Counted from the first letter of the stretch, positions 52,266 to 61,052 are shown. The stretch is DNA of 64,000 bases from Bradyrhizobium sp. CCBAU 53340 (GCF_015291645.1 NZ_CP030055.1:6448001-6512000), one strand, 5' to 3'. Numbers and translations are program-made. Notes: generated by a model not told the origin, from the letters alone.

Positions 52266-53453
52266 CTAGAACGCGAACAGCTCGATCGGCTCGCTGAAAC
52301 CCCGCACGGCATGTTTGCCGACCCGCTCCAGCTCGAACTCCCGATCCACCAGCTCGGCAAAGTCGCGTGACAGCAGCACCTTCTTGCCGATCTGCTTGGT
52401 GAGCGCCTCGAGACGGGAGGCCATGTTGACGGCGGGGCCGATCACGGTGAAGTCGAGCCGGGTGGTCGAGCCGATATTGCCGTACATGACGTCGCCGACA
52501 TGGACGCCGATGCCGTAGTTCAGCGGCGCGCGGCCCGTGCTGGTGTTGCGCTCGTTCAGCGCGGCCATGGCCTGGCGAGCCTCCGTCACGGCCCGCAGCA
52601 GATTGGCGCAGGCGTTGGGCTGATCGAGCGGGAAGATGGCGAGCAGGCCGTCGCCGATGAATTTCAGGATCTCGCCGCCATGCCGCGCGATCGGATCGGA
52701 CATCGCGTCGAAATAGTCGTTGAGGAGATCGATGACGTCGTCGCGCGGCCAGTTGTCCGAGATTTTGGTGAAATCGCGCAAATCGCAAATCATGATCGCG
52801 GCGCGCACCGTCGTGCCCGTACCGCGCCGCGTCGCGCCGGCGAGGATCAGCTCGCCGGCATGGGTGCCGACATAGGTCTCGAGCAGCGTGCGTGCCAGGC
52901 GATTCTTGATGCGGATCTCGCTGACCAGCGCCAGCACCGGCAGCACGTTCTTCAGCGCCGCGATATGCGAATCGTCGAAGCCGCCGGGACGGTCGGTCGC
53001 GAAGGTGATGAGATGGCGCTTGCCGAGGGTGTGATAGAGCGGCCAGGCGACATAGTCGGTCAGGCCCTTCTCGCGCATCTCGGCGTAAAGGGCGTGCTTG
53101 CGGCCGAGCGCCGGATCCTGTTCCAGCTTCTCGCGCACTTCGGTTGCACCGTCGAACATTTCGTTGGCGGGGCTGCCGATATATTCGGGGCGTCCCATCA
53201 CATCGAAATCGACCCGCCCGATCTCGGCCTCACGCATGCCGTCGGACCACATGATCCGCGCCCCCAGCCATTGCGGGTGCTGGATCCGCACATGAAGCGT
53301 CGAGCGCTTCAGCGGAATGCCTGCCTGCTGGAGGCGGATGCACATCTCGGCGAAGATGTTGTCGATGAAGCGCTGGTCGCGCGTGCCGTTGGTCAGCCAG
53401 TCGACGACGCTATCGGCTTGCGTGGCTGCGGGAAGCTTGTCTGGCGCGCTCAT
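52266..53453 (-). CDS. Class III adenylate cyclase with N-terminal sensor region
   Basis: The 395-residue protein has an N-terminal ~200 residues (LTNGTRDQRFIDNIFAEMCIRLQQAGIPLKRSTLHVRIQHPQWLGARIMW) belonging to the sensor-like region common in Bradyrhizobium cyclases. The C-terminal cyclase domain shows AAIMICDLRDFTKIS, EILKFIGDGLLAIF, and the canonical LDFTVIGPAVNMASRLEALTKQIGKKVLLSRDFAEL. The TVIGxAVNxASRLE block is intact, so activity is expected. No membrane segments. ATG 53453 (MSAPDK) is preferred. Confidence 0.9.
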   Translation of the reverse strand: MSAPDKLPAATQADSVVDWLTNGTRDQRFIDNIFAEMCIRLQQAGIPLKRSTLHVRIQHPQWLGARIMWSDGMREAEIGRVDFDVMGRPEYIGSPANEMFDGATEVREKLEQDPALGRKHALYAEMREKGLTDYVAWPLYHTLGKRHLITFATDRPGGFDDSHIAALKNVLPVLALVSEIRIKNRLARTLLETYVGTHAGELILAGATRRGTGTTVRAAIMICDLRDFTKISDNWPRDDVIDLLNDYFDAMSDPIARHGGEILKFIGDGLLAIFPLDQPNACANLLRAVTEARQAMAALNERNTSTGRAPLNYGIGVHVGDVMYGNIGSTTRLDFTVIGPAVNMASRLEALTKQIGKKVLLSRDFAELVDREFELERVGKHAVRGFSEPIELFAF

Positions 53454-53558
53454 ATCCTGGCCTTCGGCGGCGGTCTGCAACGCAGCACATATCGTGTTCT
53501 GACGCGGCCCCGTCAACCTAGCCAGTTGCACGGATTGTGCGCATTTGCAGATCGCTGT

Positions 53559-54143
53559 CTAGCCGACGAGCTGGATCGACCCCAGCACGGCCAGGCCCGA
53601 CATGAGCGCCAGCCGGGACGCCGCGGAAAGCTCGATCTTCAGCGTGCCGCTGCTGGGAACGACAAATTCCTCGCGCTCGAGACGAATGCTGCAATCGCCG
53701 GAAACCGCGTAAACCAGATGCGTGCCGGCCGGCAATGGCCGCTCGCCGGGTTCCTTCAGCGCCACCAATTCGATCTCCGCCGCACCGCGCCGCGCCATCA
53801 GATTGACAACCTCGACCGGGCCGGCCTCGAGCTCGGTCACGATCTCCATCTCGCCGGTGAAGCGGACGGTGGTGAACGGTTCGCGCTCGTCGAACTCCTG
53901 CCCGGGCGCCTTGAGCACCAGCCCGCGCCCGCCAACGACCATCTGCAAGCGGTCGATGCCGGGCATATGGGAGAACGGCCCCGGCGCCACGATCGGCGTG
54001 GAAGCAAAGCGCCACAGCAGACTGTCCCAGTTCTTCACCGCCGTGCCGGGCCGATGCGCATCGGCGATATCGGTAAAAATGCCGCCGCCATTCTTCCAGG
54101 GCGAGCGGGTGTAGTCTTCGGATTTCAGCAGCATGGTTTTCAT
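53559..54143 (-). CDS. HutD/Ves-family cupin protein
   Basis: This 194-residue cupin has the family opening YTRSPWKNGGGIFTDIA (PWKNGGG is the HutD signature), then WRFASTPIVAPGPFSHMPGIDRLQMVVGGRGLVL and GEMEIVTELEAGPVEVVNLMARRG. HutD is linked to histidine utilisation in other bacteria, where it is thought to modulate the response. No hut genes are near, so the role here is unknown. It is transcribed alone on the minus strand, downstream of the ABC receptor operon. Confidence 0.88.
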   Translation of the reverse strand: MKTMLLKSEDYTRSPWKNGGGIFTDIADAHRPGTAVKNWDSLLWRFASTPIVAPGPFSHMPGIDRLQMVVGGRGLVLKAPGQEFDEREPFTTVRFTGEMEIVTELEAGPVEVVNLMARRGAAEIELVALKEPGERPLPAGTHLVYAVSGDCSIRLEREEFVVPSSGTLKIELSAASRLALMSGLAVLGSIQLVG

Positions 54144-54224
54144 GAGGGCGGGCGTCCCATAGAGATCACCCGCGCATCATTAATCGTCTCACGCCTCGAC
54201 GTCGAGCTGAAGCCTGCCAAAGCC

Positions 54225-54364
54225 GTCGTCCTGGCGAAAGCCAGGACCTATTACCCCGACGGTCCGTTGTCGAAGTGAACTGTGGCCGCCCGTCTTCGAG
54301 CAATGTGGAATGGTGGCTATGGGTCCTGGCTCCCGTGCGCAATTGCGCACCAGGCCAGGACGAC
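54225..54364. repeat. Palindromic intergenic repeat between hutD and the ABC receptor operon
   Basis: GTCGTCCTGGC (54225-54235) is complementary to 54354-54364. Inner inverted motifs CCAGGACC and GGTCCTGG lie within. The CCTGG-CCAGG spaced pattern is a typical dispersed REP-like element. It probably folds into a long cruciform and may serve as a terminator for the operon to its right. Confidence 0.65.
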
Positions 54365-54385
54365 AACGGGAAGATACCGCATCCT

Positions 54386-55540
54386 TCACTCGCCCTTCCC
54401 GCCATTCAGCTTCGGCAGCGTTTCCACGATCTTCTGCTTGCCGTCGACGATCTCGGCCAGAAAGCTGGCGCGATCGATGTCGCCGTTCTGGTCCCAGCTT
54501 GCTTCCATCAGCATGCCAGGGGCCTTGTCGGGTGTCAGCGTCAGGCCCTTCATGGCTGCGCCAAAAGCCTTGCTGTCGAATTTTCCGATCTTCTCGGTGA
54601 CGTATTTGACGAGATAGACCGCGGTATAGCCCTTGATGCCGTTGTGGTCGGGCCGGTACTTGAAGCGCCCGGTGAATTTCGTCGTGAACTCCTCGATCGC
54701 CGGCACGGGCGCGTCGGCGCTCAAGCCGACATGGCCGCGCACGCCATTGGCGGCGGCGCCGGCGAGCTCGACCACCTTCTGGCTGAGCAGCGTGGTCTCG
54801 CCGAACAGCGGCGTCGACAGCCCCTGCCGCTTCGCCTCGATCAGGAAGCGGGCGCTCTCCTCCTCATTGGTGTAGACAAAGACGGCATCGGCCTTGGCGC
54901 TCTTGAGCTTGATGACGTCGGAGCCGAAATCGACCTGGCCCTGCTCGGTGGAGATGTCGGCCGCGATCTCGATGCTGCGCGTCTTCATCTCCTTCACGAA
55001 ATTGTCGTGGCCGCCCTTGCCGAAATCATTGTTGACCCAGAGCACCGCAACGCTCTTCACCTTGAGCTTGTCGTGCAGATAATTGGCGATCTTCGGCATC
55101 GAGAATTGCTGGCCGAAGGCGGTGCGGAACACCCACGGATTGCCCTGCGTCGTGATGTCGGCGGCCTCGGCGCCGACGATCTGCGGGATCTCGGCTTGCT
55201 GCGTCAATGCCATGTTGACCTTGACCGAGCCGGAATAGATCGGCCCGAGCACGACATACGGATCCTTGTCCAAGACCTTCTGCACCTGCGCGCGCGAGAT
55301 GCCGGGGTTGCTCTGGGTGTCCAGATGCTCGGTCTGGATCTTGCGACCTAGGATGCCGCCAGCAGCATTGATCTCGTCGACCGCCAGCGTAACGCCGTCA
55401 CGCCAGTTGGTGCCGGAGACGGCGCCGGGGCCAGAGAGTTCGATGACGTCAGGAATATAGACCGTGCTCTGCGCGCGGGCGCCTCCGGTCGCAAGCGTTG
55501 CCGTGGCGACGATGGCGAGCGCTTCTGCAAGATGCCTCAT
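54386..55540 (-). CDS. ABC transporter substrate-binding protein (amino acid/aromatic acid type)
   Basis: This exported receptor of about 384 residues has a signal peptide (MRHLAEALAIVATATLATGGARA). Family marks are SGPGAVSGTNWRDGVTLAVDEINAAGGILGRKIQTEHLDTQSNPGISRAQVQKVLDKDPYVVLGPIYSG, VAVLWVNNDFGKGGHDNFVKEM, SAKADAVFVYTNEEESARFLIEA and KYRPDHNGIKGYTAVYLVKYVTEKIG. ATG 55540 (MRHLAE) is preferred over an earlier frame start. It is the last of three genes with the amidohydrolase and shikimate dehydrogenase-like gene. No permease is visible. The ligand may be a shikimate- or quinate-like acid. Confidence 0.88.
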   Translation of the reverse strand: MRHLAEALAIVATATLATGGARAQSTVYIPDVIELSGPGAVSGTNWRDGVTLAVDEINAAGGILGRKIQTEHLDTQSNPGISRAQVQKVLDKDPYVVLGPIYSGSVKVNMALTQQAEIPQIVGAEAADITTQGNPWVFRTAFGQQFSMPKIANYLHDKLKVKSVAVLWVNNDFGKGGHDNFVKEMKTRSIEIAADISTEQGQVDFGSDVIKLKSAKADAVFVYTNEEESARFLIEAKRQGLSTPLFGETTLLSQKVVELAGAAANGVRGHVGLSADAPVPAIEEFTTKFTGRFKYRPDHNGIKGYTAVYLVKYVTEKIGKFDSKAFGAAMKGLTLTPDKAPGMLMEASWDQNGDIDRASFLAEIVDGKQKIVETLPKLNGGKGE

Positions 55541-55566
55541 GATGTCCTCCTCCCTTGCTTTCGTTC

Positions 55567-56406
55567 TTATGATCCGTCGACGCCGAGCAGTTTGGCCGGC
55601 GTTCGCCACAAGAGGCGATGCTGATCGCCCGGATCCGGAAACAGCTGTGCCAGCACCGCCAGCAGCGGCCCGTAGTCGAGCCGTTCAGGGGCGCGCAGAA
55701 ACGGATAGTCCGAACCCCAGACGCAGCGATCGAGCGTGAAAGCCTCGACCAGTGCCGCGATGAACGGCCAGGTGTCTTCGTAGGGGTGCGGCTGCTGCGA
55801 AAACTTGTAGCAGCCGGAGAGTTTGACATGCGCGTCGCGCTCGCGGCCGATCGCCAGCAGCGCCTGGAAGGCCTTGCCTGCCACGCCATGCGCCACCGAC
55901 GGCCGCCCGCAATGGTCGAACACCAGGCGCACCGGCGACTGCTCGATCAACGGCAGCAGATCGAGCAATTGATCGTTCTCGACCTGGATCTGGAGAAACA
56001 GGCCGAGGCTCGTCAGCTTCTCCAGCAGTGGCGCTGTGTGGCGATAATGGTCGGCGCCGTGGAACGGCACGTTGAAGGCGACGCCGATCACGCCGGCGGC
56101 TTTCAATCGTTCGAGCTCGGCGATGTCGACGTCGTTCTCGACCACGGCGACGCCCCTGAAGCGGCCGCCACCCTGCCTCAACGTATCGAGCAAGATGCGG
56201 CTATCGCTGCCATAGCCGGTGTTGGTGGCGACCACGAGCGCATGGCTGATATCGAAGACGTCGAACACGCGGATCAGCTGCGCGGCCGTCGCGATTTCCT
56301 GCCCGCTCGGCCGATATGGCGTGTCGGCACCATAGGGAAAACGGACGGGATCGAGGGCGTGGATGTGGCAGTCGATCCTGGGGCCGGCCGGCAAGGTCAT
56401 GCGCAA
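55567..56406 (-). CDS. Cytoplasmic amidohydrolase of the PDC-lactonase-like branch
   Basis: The 279-residue TIM-barrel hydrolase lacks a signal peptide. Motifs: PRIDCHIHALDPVRFPYG, ALVVATNTGYGSDSRIL, VRLVFDHCGRPSV, AHVKLSGCYKFS and CVWGSDYPFLRAPE. It is of the same broad family as the two Tat-exported proteins but not a close paralogue. It sits between the ABC receptor and the AroE-like gene, with short gaps (26 and 17 bp), so one operon is likely. Predicted activity is lactone or amide hydrolysis of a cyclic acid. Confidence 0.87.
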   Translation of the reverse strand: MRMTLPAGPRIDCHIHALDPVRFPYGADTPYRPSGQEIATAAQLIRVFDVFDISHALVVATNTGYGSDSRILLDTLRQGGGRFRGVAVVENDVDIAELERLKAAGVIGVAFNVPFHGADHYRHTAPLLEKLTSLGLFLQIQVENDQLLDLLPLIEQSPVRLVFDHCGRPSVAHGVAGKAFQALLAIGRERDAHVKLSGCYKFSQQPHPYEDTWPFIAALVEAFTLDRCVWGSDYPFLRAPERLDYGPLLAVLAQLFPDPGDQHRLLWRTPAKLLGVDGS

Positions 56407-56423
56407 AGCTCTCCCCGCGCGGT

Positions 56424-57266
56424 TCAGAACGTGGCCTCGATGGCCTTGATCAGCTCGAGCGTCACATCAGGCATCACACCGAACCAGGCTTTGAAGGCGA
56501 GCCGCGCCTGGTTGAGCAAGAGGCCGAGCCCGTTCACGGTGACGCAGCCGCGCGCGCGGGCCTCGGCCAGGAACGGCGTTTCCAGCGGCGTGTAGATCAG
56601 ATCGGCGGTCAGTGTCGTGGACTTCAGGCGCGACAGGTCGATCTCGAGCGCGTCCTTGCCGACCATGCCGCGGTCTGTGCAATTGACGAGCAGCGCGACA
56701 TCGCCGAGCGCGGCGGCGCGATCATCCCACGCAACGGTGCTGACGGCAGAGCCGAATTCGTTTGCGATCGCCTGCGCCTTCTGCGCAGTGCGGTTGGCGA
56801 TGCGGATCTCCCGCGCACCGTTCTCGAGCAGGGCCACGACCACCGCGCGCGAGGCGCCGCCCGCCCCCAGCAGCAGGATCGGACCGGCATCGCCGCGCCA
56901 ATCGGCCTTGGCGTCGCGCAGGCTCTGCACGAAGCCGTTACCGTCATTGTTGAAGCCGGACAGCGTGCCGTCCTGTTCGACCACGATGGTGTTGACGGCG
57001 CCGATGCGCTTTGCGGTCTCGTTGACGCGGGCAAGCATCGGCATCGCCGTCTGCTTGTGCGGCATGGTGACGTTGCAGCCGCGGAACCCGAGCGCGACGA
57101 GGCCGCGCAGCGCATCCTCAAGCCGTTCCGGCTGCACCGCGAGCGGCACATAGGAACCTCGGATGCCGTGAGCCTTCAGCCAGTAATTATGAATGACCGG
57201 CGAGCGCGAATGCGCCACCGGCATGCCAATGACCCCCGCCAGCCCAAAACCATCCGCCTGCGACAT
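56424..57266 (-). CDS. Shikimate dehydrogenase family protein (AroE-like)
   Basis: This NADP-linked oxidoreductase of about 280 residues has AGVIGMPVAHSRSPVIHNYWLKAHG (SxS substrate loop), RGCNVTMPHKQTAMPML with the catalytic Lys, and FNNDGNGFV with the catalytic Asp. A nucleotide motif GAGGASRAVVVALLENGA and ANRTAQKA follow. ATG 57266 (MSQADG) is favoured. Genomic context with an ABC receptor and an amidohydrolase suggests catabolism of shikimate/quinate-type acids rather than aromatic biosynthesis. A palindrome with half-site AGATGT lies 54 bp upstream. Confidence 0.9.
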   Translation of the reverse strand: MSQADGFGLAGVIGMPVAHSRSPVIHNYWLKAHGIRGSYVPLAVQPERLEDALRGLVALGFRGCNVTMPHKQTAMPMLARVNETAKRIGAVNTIVVEQDGTLSGFNNDGNGFVQSLRDAKADWRGDAGPILLLGAGGASRAVVVALLENGAREIRIANRTAQKAQAIANEFGSAVSTVAWDDRAAALGDVALLVNCTDRGMVGKDALEIDLSRLKSTTLTADLIYTPLETPFLAEARARGCVTVNGLGLLLNQARLAFKAWFGVMPDVTLELIKAIEATF

Positions 57267-57319
57267 GCTGCGTTCCCGTCCCCGGCCACGCCTTCGGCGC
57301 GCGACCATGTTATTTGGTC

Positions 57320-57336
57320 AGATGTACAAGACATCT
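57320..57336. promoter_or_regulatory. Inverted repeat upstream of the aroE-like operon
   Basis: AGATGT-ACAAG-ACATCT is a perfect dyad with 6-bp arms, 54 bp upstream of the aroE-like start. The style resembles FadR-type GntR operators. No GntR regulator is encoded in the window. Confidence 0.5.
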
Positions 57337-57405
57337 AGAGGGAATGGCTAGCGAGTGCAATCTGAATCTCGCAAAGGCGAGGCGCCCGGGGGCGGGGCGA
57401 TGGCG

Positions 57406-59493
57406 TCATTTCGACGCCAACGCGGCCACCGGCTTCCAGGCGGCATCGGGCGCGGAGGCGGCGAGCTGCCGACAGCGCTCACGCATCAGCTCGGCCGGGC
57501 GATCCTGGCCGCGCTGCTTCAACACGGCATCGAAATCGGCAAGCGCTGCGGCAAACCCGCGCGCGCGATAATTGGCGAGACCGCGCTCGTAATCCTCGAC
57601 CCAGCCGGCCGCGACCGCGCCGTCACCCACGATTCCCAACAGCTCATAGACCGAGAGCCCCTCCTCCCGTCCATAAACGGCGATGCTGTCGATCTCGCGC
57701 GTGACGATGGTGCCACGCGCCAGGCGTTCGGTCGTCTCACCGATCAGGATTTGCGTGCCAAAGGTTTTGTTGGCGCCTTCGAGCCGGCTCGCGACGTTCA
57801 CGGCGTCGCCGATCACGGTGTAGTTCAATCGCAGCTCCGAACCGATATTGCCGACCAGCATGCGTCCTGAATTGATGCCGATCCTGATCTGGAGCGGCTG
57901 GCCGAGATCGTCGGTGAGCCCCGACTGCTCGATCGCCCTGCGGCAGGCGAGCGCAGCGCGGCAGCAGCGCACCGCGTGATCGGCCTGCGGCTGCGGCGCG
58001 CCCCAGAACGCCATCACGGCATCGCCGATGAACTTGTCGATGGTGCCGCCATTGGCAACGATAATCTCCGAGGTGACATCGAGATAGCGCGACAGCAGCG
58101 GCACCACGCGATCGCCGAGCCGCTCGGACAGCCCGGTGAAGCCGGCGATGTCGATGAACATCACGCTGAGCTCCTGGATGCTCCCGCCGGGCCTAGCCTC
58201 CACGCCCTGACGAAGAAGTGCGCGGACGAGATCGGCCGGAATGAACTTGCGAAAGGCCGAGAGTCCGGCCGCCATCTCGGCGATCGCGCCCGACAGGCTC
58301 GCGATTTCCTTGAGCCGCGACGGATGGCGGCGGACCTGCTCCAGTGCGAACGCTTCGACATGGCGAAGCTCGCCGACGACGCGCGACAGCGGCGCGGCGA
58401 TGACCGAACGCGCCAGCACTGCCGACGCCAGCGCCGCGAGCACCGCGCCGATGGCAAGGCCAATGATCAGGTGCCGCAGCGTGGACTCGACCGGCCCGAG
58501 AAACTCGGCCTCCGGGATCACCGTTGCCAGCGACCAGCCCGGAAACGGCAGCGGCGTCAGCGCGACTTCATAGGCCGCGCCTTTCGCAGTGAGCCGGCTT
58601 CGCCAGGCCTCCTTGCGGCCGGCCTCTCCTGCTTTCGCGAGTGCCGTCCGCGCCAGCGGCAACAACGCGGTATCGCCCTTGGCCGAATGCAGCTCGTCGG
58701 CGTCCTTGTCCGGCGCAGCGACGAGCTCGCCGCTGTCGTCGATGATGAAAGCCGTTCCCGTGCGCCCGACTTCGAGCTGTGACAGGAAGCGCGCAAGCCT
58801 TGTATATTCGATGATGACGGCGAGAACACCCTGTCGCTCCTGGTAGACGTCGATCGGTCCCGCAAAGGCGATCGACGGCCGCTGGCCGGTCGGATGGTCC
58901 ACGACGCGGAACCATTGCGGGTCATCCGCGGCCAGCCCGGCCTTGAACCAGGCCTGATCGGCGACGCGGAATCCGGTCGGCTCGAAGCGACGATTGGCAA
59001 ATTCGATATCGCCGGGCACCACGTCATATTCATCCACGCGACGCTCGCCCGGATGATCGGTCAGCGAAATCTCCATCATCTCCAGGCGCCGGTCTCCGAG
59101 CTTGTGCGCGGCGAAGAACGAGCCATCAGGCCAGCCGAAGGCAACCCATGAAATCGTCGTCTGCGATTGCAACTGCGACAGGAACACGAACTCGCGCTTG
59201 TCGGCTTCGCGGGTATCGAGCACGTTCTGGAGGAACAGCGTGCGAATCGCGGTGTGCGCGGCGCGCGCCTCGTCGACGATGGCCGCGACCTCCTTGCGCA
59301 CCGCCGCCACGATCTGCTCGTTGATGGTGGAGGCGAGCTGCCGGCTTGTCGCCTCAGCCGTTCGCCACCACAACAGGCTGGAGAGGGCTGCCGTCAGCAG
59401 GATGGCCGCCAGGACGAGTGCAGACACGGCAAGGCGGATACTGACGGTCATTCGTGCGATCGTCTGAAGCCGCTGCTCGGAAAAGTCCATCAT
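57406..59493 (-). CDS. Membrane-bound sensor adenylate/guanylate cyclase
   Basis: This protein of about 695 residues has an N-terminal membrane helix (IRLAVSALVLAAILLTAALSSLLWW). A large periplasmic Cache-like sensor follows (WVAFGWPDGSFFAAHKLGDRRLEM, FEPTGFRVADQAWFKAGLAADDPQWF, VLAVIIEYTRLARFLSQLEVG, GTAFIIDDSGELVAAP). A second membrane helix (LIIGLAIGAVLAALASAVLARSVI) leads to a HAMP-like linker and the cyclase domain. It has SVMFIDIAGFTGLSERLGD, IDKFIGDAVMAFWGAP and YTVIGDAVNVASRLEGANKTFG. The metal Asp residues and the AVNxASRLE block are present, so activity is expected. It is transcribed alone. Confidence 0.9.
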   Translation of the reverse strand: MMDFSEQRLQTIARMTVSIRLAVSALVLAAILLTAALSSLLWWRTAEATSRQLASTINEQIVAAVRKEVAAIVDEARAAHTAIRTLFLQNVLDTREADKREFVFLSQLQSQTTISWVAFGWPDGSFFAAHKLGDRRLEMMEISLTDHPGERRVDEYDVVPGDIEFANRRFEPTGFRVADQAWFKAGLAADDPQWFRVVDHPTGQRPSIAFAGPIDVYQERQGVLAVIIEYTRLARFLSQLEVGRTGTAFIIDDSGELVAAPDKDADELHSAKGDTALLPLARTALAKAGEAGRKEAWRSRLTAKGAAYEVALTPLPFPGWSLATVIPEAEFLGPVESTLRHLIIGLAIGAVLAALASAVLARSVIAAPLSRVVGELRHVEAFALEQVRRHPSRLKEIASLSGAIAEMAAGLSAFRKFIPADLVRALLRQGVEARPGGSIQELSVMFIDIAGFTGLSERLGDRVVPLLSRYLDVTSEIIVANGGTIDKFIGDAVMAFWGAPQPQADHAVRCCRAALACRRAIEQSGLTDDLGQPLQIRIGINSGRMLVGNIGSELRLNYTVIGDAVNVASRLEGANKTFGTQILIGETTERLARGTIVTREIDSIAVYGREEGLSVYELLGIVGDGAVAAGWVEDYERGLANYRARGFAAALADFDAVLKQRGQDRPAELMRERCRQLAASAPDAAWKPVAALASK

Positions 59494-59651
59494 CGCAGTT
59501 TCCGCCTGTGGCCGCCTGATAGCTTTACGCCCCGCGCGCCCGTTCGTTACCGCTCGCAAACCTCCGCCGATAAATCCAATGCTCGCCGGCTAGCGTGTCG
59601 ATAGAGCCAAGGCATTGGATTTAGGCGGACGCTTGCCCGCTAATCCTGCTT

Positions 59652-59674
59652 CAAGCGCACCACAAATGCGCTTG
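59652..59674. repeat. 8-bp inverted repeat upstream of the bufferin operon
   Basis: CAAGCGCA (59652-59659) and TGCGCTTG (59667-59674) are perfect arms with a 7-base loop. It lies 37 bp upstream of the candidate -35 element, so it may be an operator or a separate hairpin. Confidence 0.45.
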
Positions 59675-59710
59675 ACCAATAGGTCTCACAGACTCGTGAG
59701 CGGTCCGGCG

Positions 59711-59736
59711 GTAACGGGGCCTCCGTACCGAGCGAA
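59711..59736 (+). promoter_or_regulatory. Candidate SigF-type ECF promoter of the bufferin operon
   Basis: GTAACG (59711-59716) and CGAA (59733-59736) are separated by exactly 16 bases. This matches, with one difference at the last -35 base, the GTAACC-N16-CGAA consensus I recall for Caulobacter SigF, which controls metal-stress genes including bufferin operons. The predicted start of transcription is near 59742, leaving a leader of about 48 bases before bufA. Confidence 0.65.
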
Positions 59737-59789
59737 CCAGACCATGCGCTTTCGCCTGCCAGGCGATGTACCCCAAAAGGAGAATCCTG

Positions 59790-60095
59790 ATGTCCGTCAA
59801 ACTTGCCGTCACCACGCTCGCTCTCGCCGGCGCCATGTCGACCGCGCTTGCGACCCTCGCCGCCGCCGCCCCGCTGACCAAGGCCGAAGCCGATGCCGCC
59901 GTGGCCGCCAAGAAAGAGAAGTGTTTTGGCGTCGCCCTGAAGGGCCAGAACGATTGCGCCGCCGGGCCAGGCACGACCTGCCAGGGCACCTCGACCGCCG
60001 ACTTCCAGGGTAACGCCTGGAAATTCGTCCAAGGCGGCACCTGCACCAGCATCGAGTTGCCGGGCGGCAAGAAGGGCTCGCTGAAGCCGGTCTGA
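59790..60095 (+). CDS. bufA: Bufferin-type RiPP metallophore precursor (DUF2282 family)
   Basis: This 101-residue precursor has a Sec signal peptide at residues 1-26 ([21 protein letters not shown]...AAAA). The mature part has four conserved cysteines, 45, 56, 64 and 85, in [27 protein letters not shown] and [11 protein letters not shown]. This is the DUF2282/BufA pattern. In bufferins of Caulobacter, cysteines are converted by the partner MNIO enzyme into copper-binding thiooxazole groups before export. ATG 59790 has AAGGAG at ideal spacing; the longer frame from 59766 is not supported. It is first of four genes with bufB, bufC and bufD, 48 bp before bufB. Confidence 0.92.
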   Translation: MSVKLAVTTLALAGAMSTALATLAAAAPLTKAEADAAVAAKKEKCFGVALKGQNDCAAGPGTTCQGTSTADFQGNAWKFVQGGTCTSIELPGGKKGSLKPV

Positions 60096-60143
60096 CGCGG
60101 TCGAACCGACCTTCACCCTACACCAAGGAAACGGAGCAGCATC

Positions 60144-61052
60144 ATGATCACGGCCACCAAGCCAGCCCCCGTGCCGCTCCGCTTCTCGCCGCCAATCGGC
60201 GGTCTCGCCGGGACCAGCTTCAAGCACGAGCACCTCGCGACCATCCTCGCCAATGGTCCGCAACGCGGCTTCTTCGAGGTTCATGCCGAGAACTACATGG
60301 GCGCGGGCGGACCGCCGCACCGCGCGATAGAGGCGATCCGCCGCGACCATCCGCTCTCGCTGCACGGCGTCTGCATGTCGATCGGCGGACCGCAGCCGCT
60401 GGACAAGGCACATCTGGCTCGCTTCCGCGGCCTGGTGGCGCGCTATCAGCCGGCCATGGTGTCCGAGCATCTCGCTTGGTCGACGCATGAGACCAGCTTC
60501 TTCAACGACCTGCTGCCGCTGCCTTATACCGAGGCGACGCTGCGCCAGGTCTGCGATCACATCGACCAGATGCAGGAGGCGATCAGGCGTCCCATCCTGC
60601 TGGAGAACCCGTCGACCTATCTTGCTTTCGCCGAGACGACGATGAGCGAGACCGATTTCATCCGCAGCGTCGCCGCGCGCACCGGATGCGGCTTGCTGCT
60701 CGATATCAACAATGTGTTCGTCTCCGCTACCAATCATGGATTTTCTGCGCTCGACTATCTCGCCGATTTTCCACTCTCGCGCGTTGGCGAAATTCACCTT
60801 GCAGGGCACGACGAGCAGGCGGACGACGATGGCGAGCCGCTCCTGATCGACAGCCATGACGGCCCGGTCGCAGACGCCGTGTGGAAGCTCTACGAGATCG
60901 TGATCGCACGCTGTGGCGCAGTGCCGACGCTGATCGAATGGGACTCCAACATTCCGGACTGGCCGGTCTTGCAAGCAGAAGCCGCCGCCGCACAGGCGAT
61001 CCTCGATCGCTGCGAAATCGCCAGGACCGCGGAGGGCCGTCATGCTGCCTGA
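60144..61052 (+). CDS. bufB: Multinuclear non-heme iron-dependent oxidative enzyme (MNIO, DUF692), bufferin maturase
   Basis: This 302-residue TIM-barrel enzyme of the MNIO family would modify cysteines of BufA. Conserved metal-ligand and signature regions are FFEVHAENYMG (about 43-53), LSLHGVCMSIGG, MVSEHLAWS, ILLENPSTYL, LLLDINNVFVSATNHG, EIHLAGHDEQ, LLIDSHDGPV and IEWDSNIPDW. These His/Glu/Asp/Asn positions bind the iron atoms in MbnB and related MNIOs. RBS AAGGAAACGGAG precedes the ATG. Its end overlaps bufC by 11 bases. Confidence 0.93.
   Translation: MITATKPAPVPLRFSPPIGGLAGTSFKHEHLATILANGPQRGFFEVHAENYMGAGGPPHRAIEAIRRDHPLSLHGVCMSIGGPQPLDKAHLARFRGLVARYQPAMVSEHLAWSTHETSFFNDLLPLPYTEATLRQVCDHIDQMQEAIRRPILLENPSTYLAFAETTMSETDFIRSVAARTGCGLLLDINNVFVSATNHGFSALDYLADFPLSRVGEIHLAGHDEQADDDGEPLLIDSHDGPVADAVWKLYEIVIARCGAVPTLIEWDSNIPDWPVLQAEAAAAQAILDRCEIARTAEGRHAA

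Noticed and set aside
52500..54278. 592-residue open frame across the cyclase and hutD genes
   Set aside because: It spans two real minus-strand genes and their gap, and has no domain or RBS.
56570..56585. AACGGCGTTT inside the aroE-like gene, resembling the IclR-box core
   Set aside because: It is inside coding sequence, lacks the outer symmetric bases, and is probably chance.
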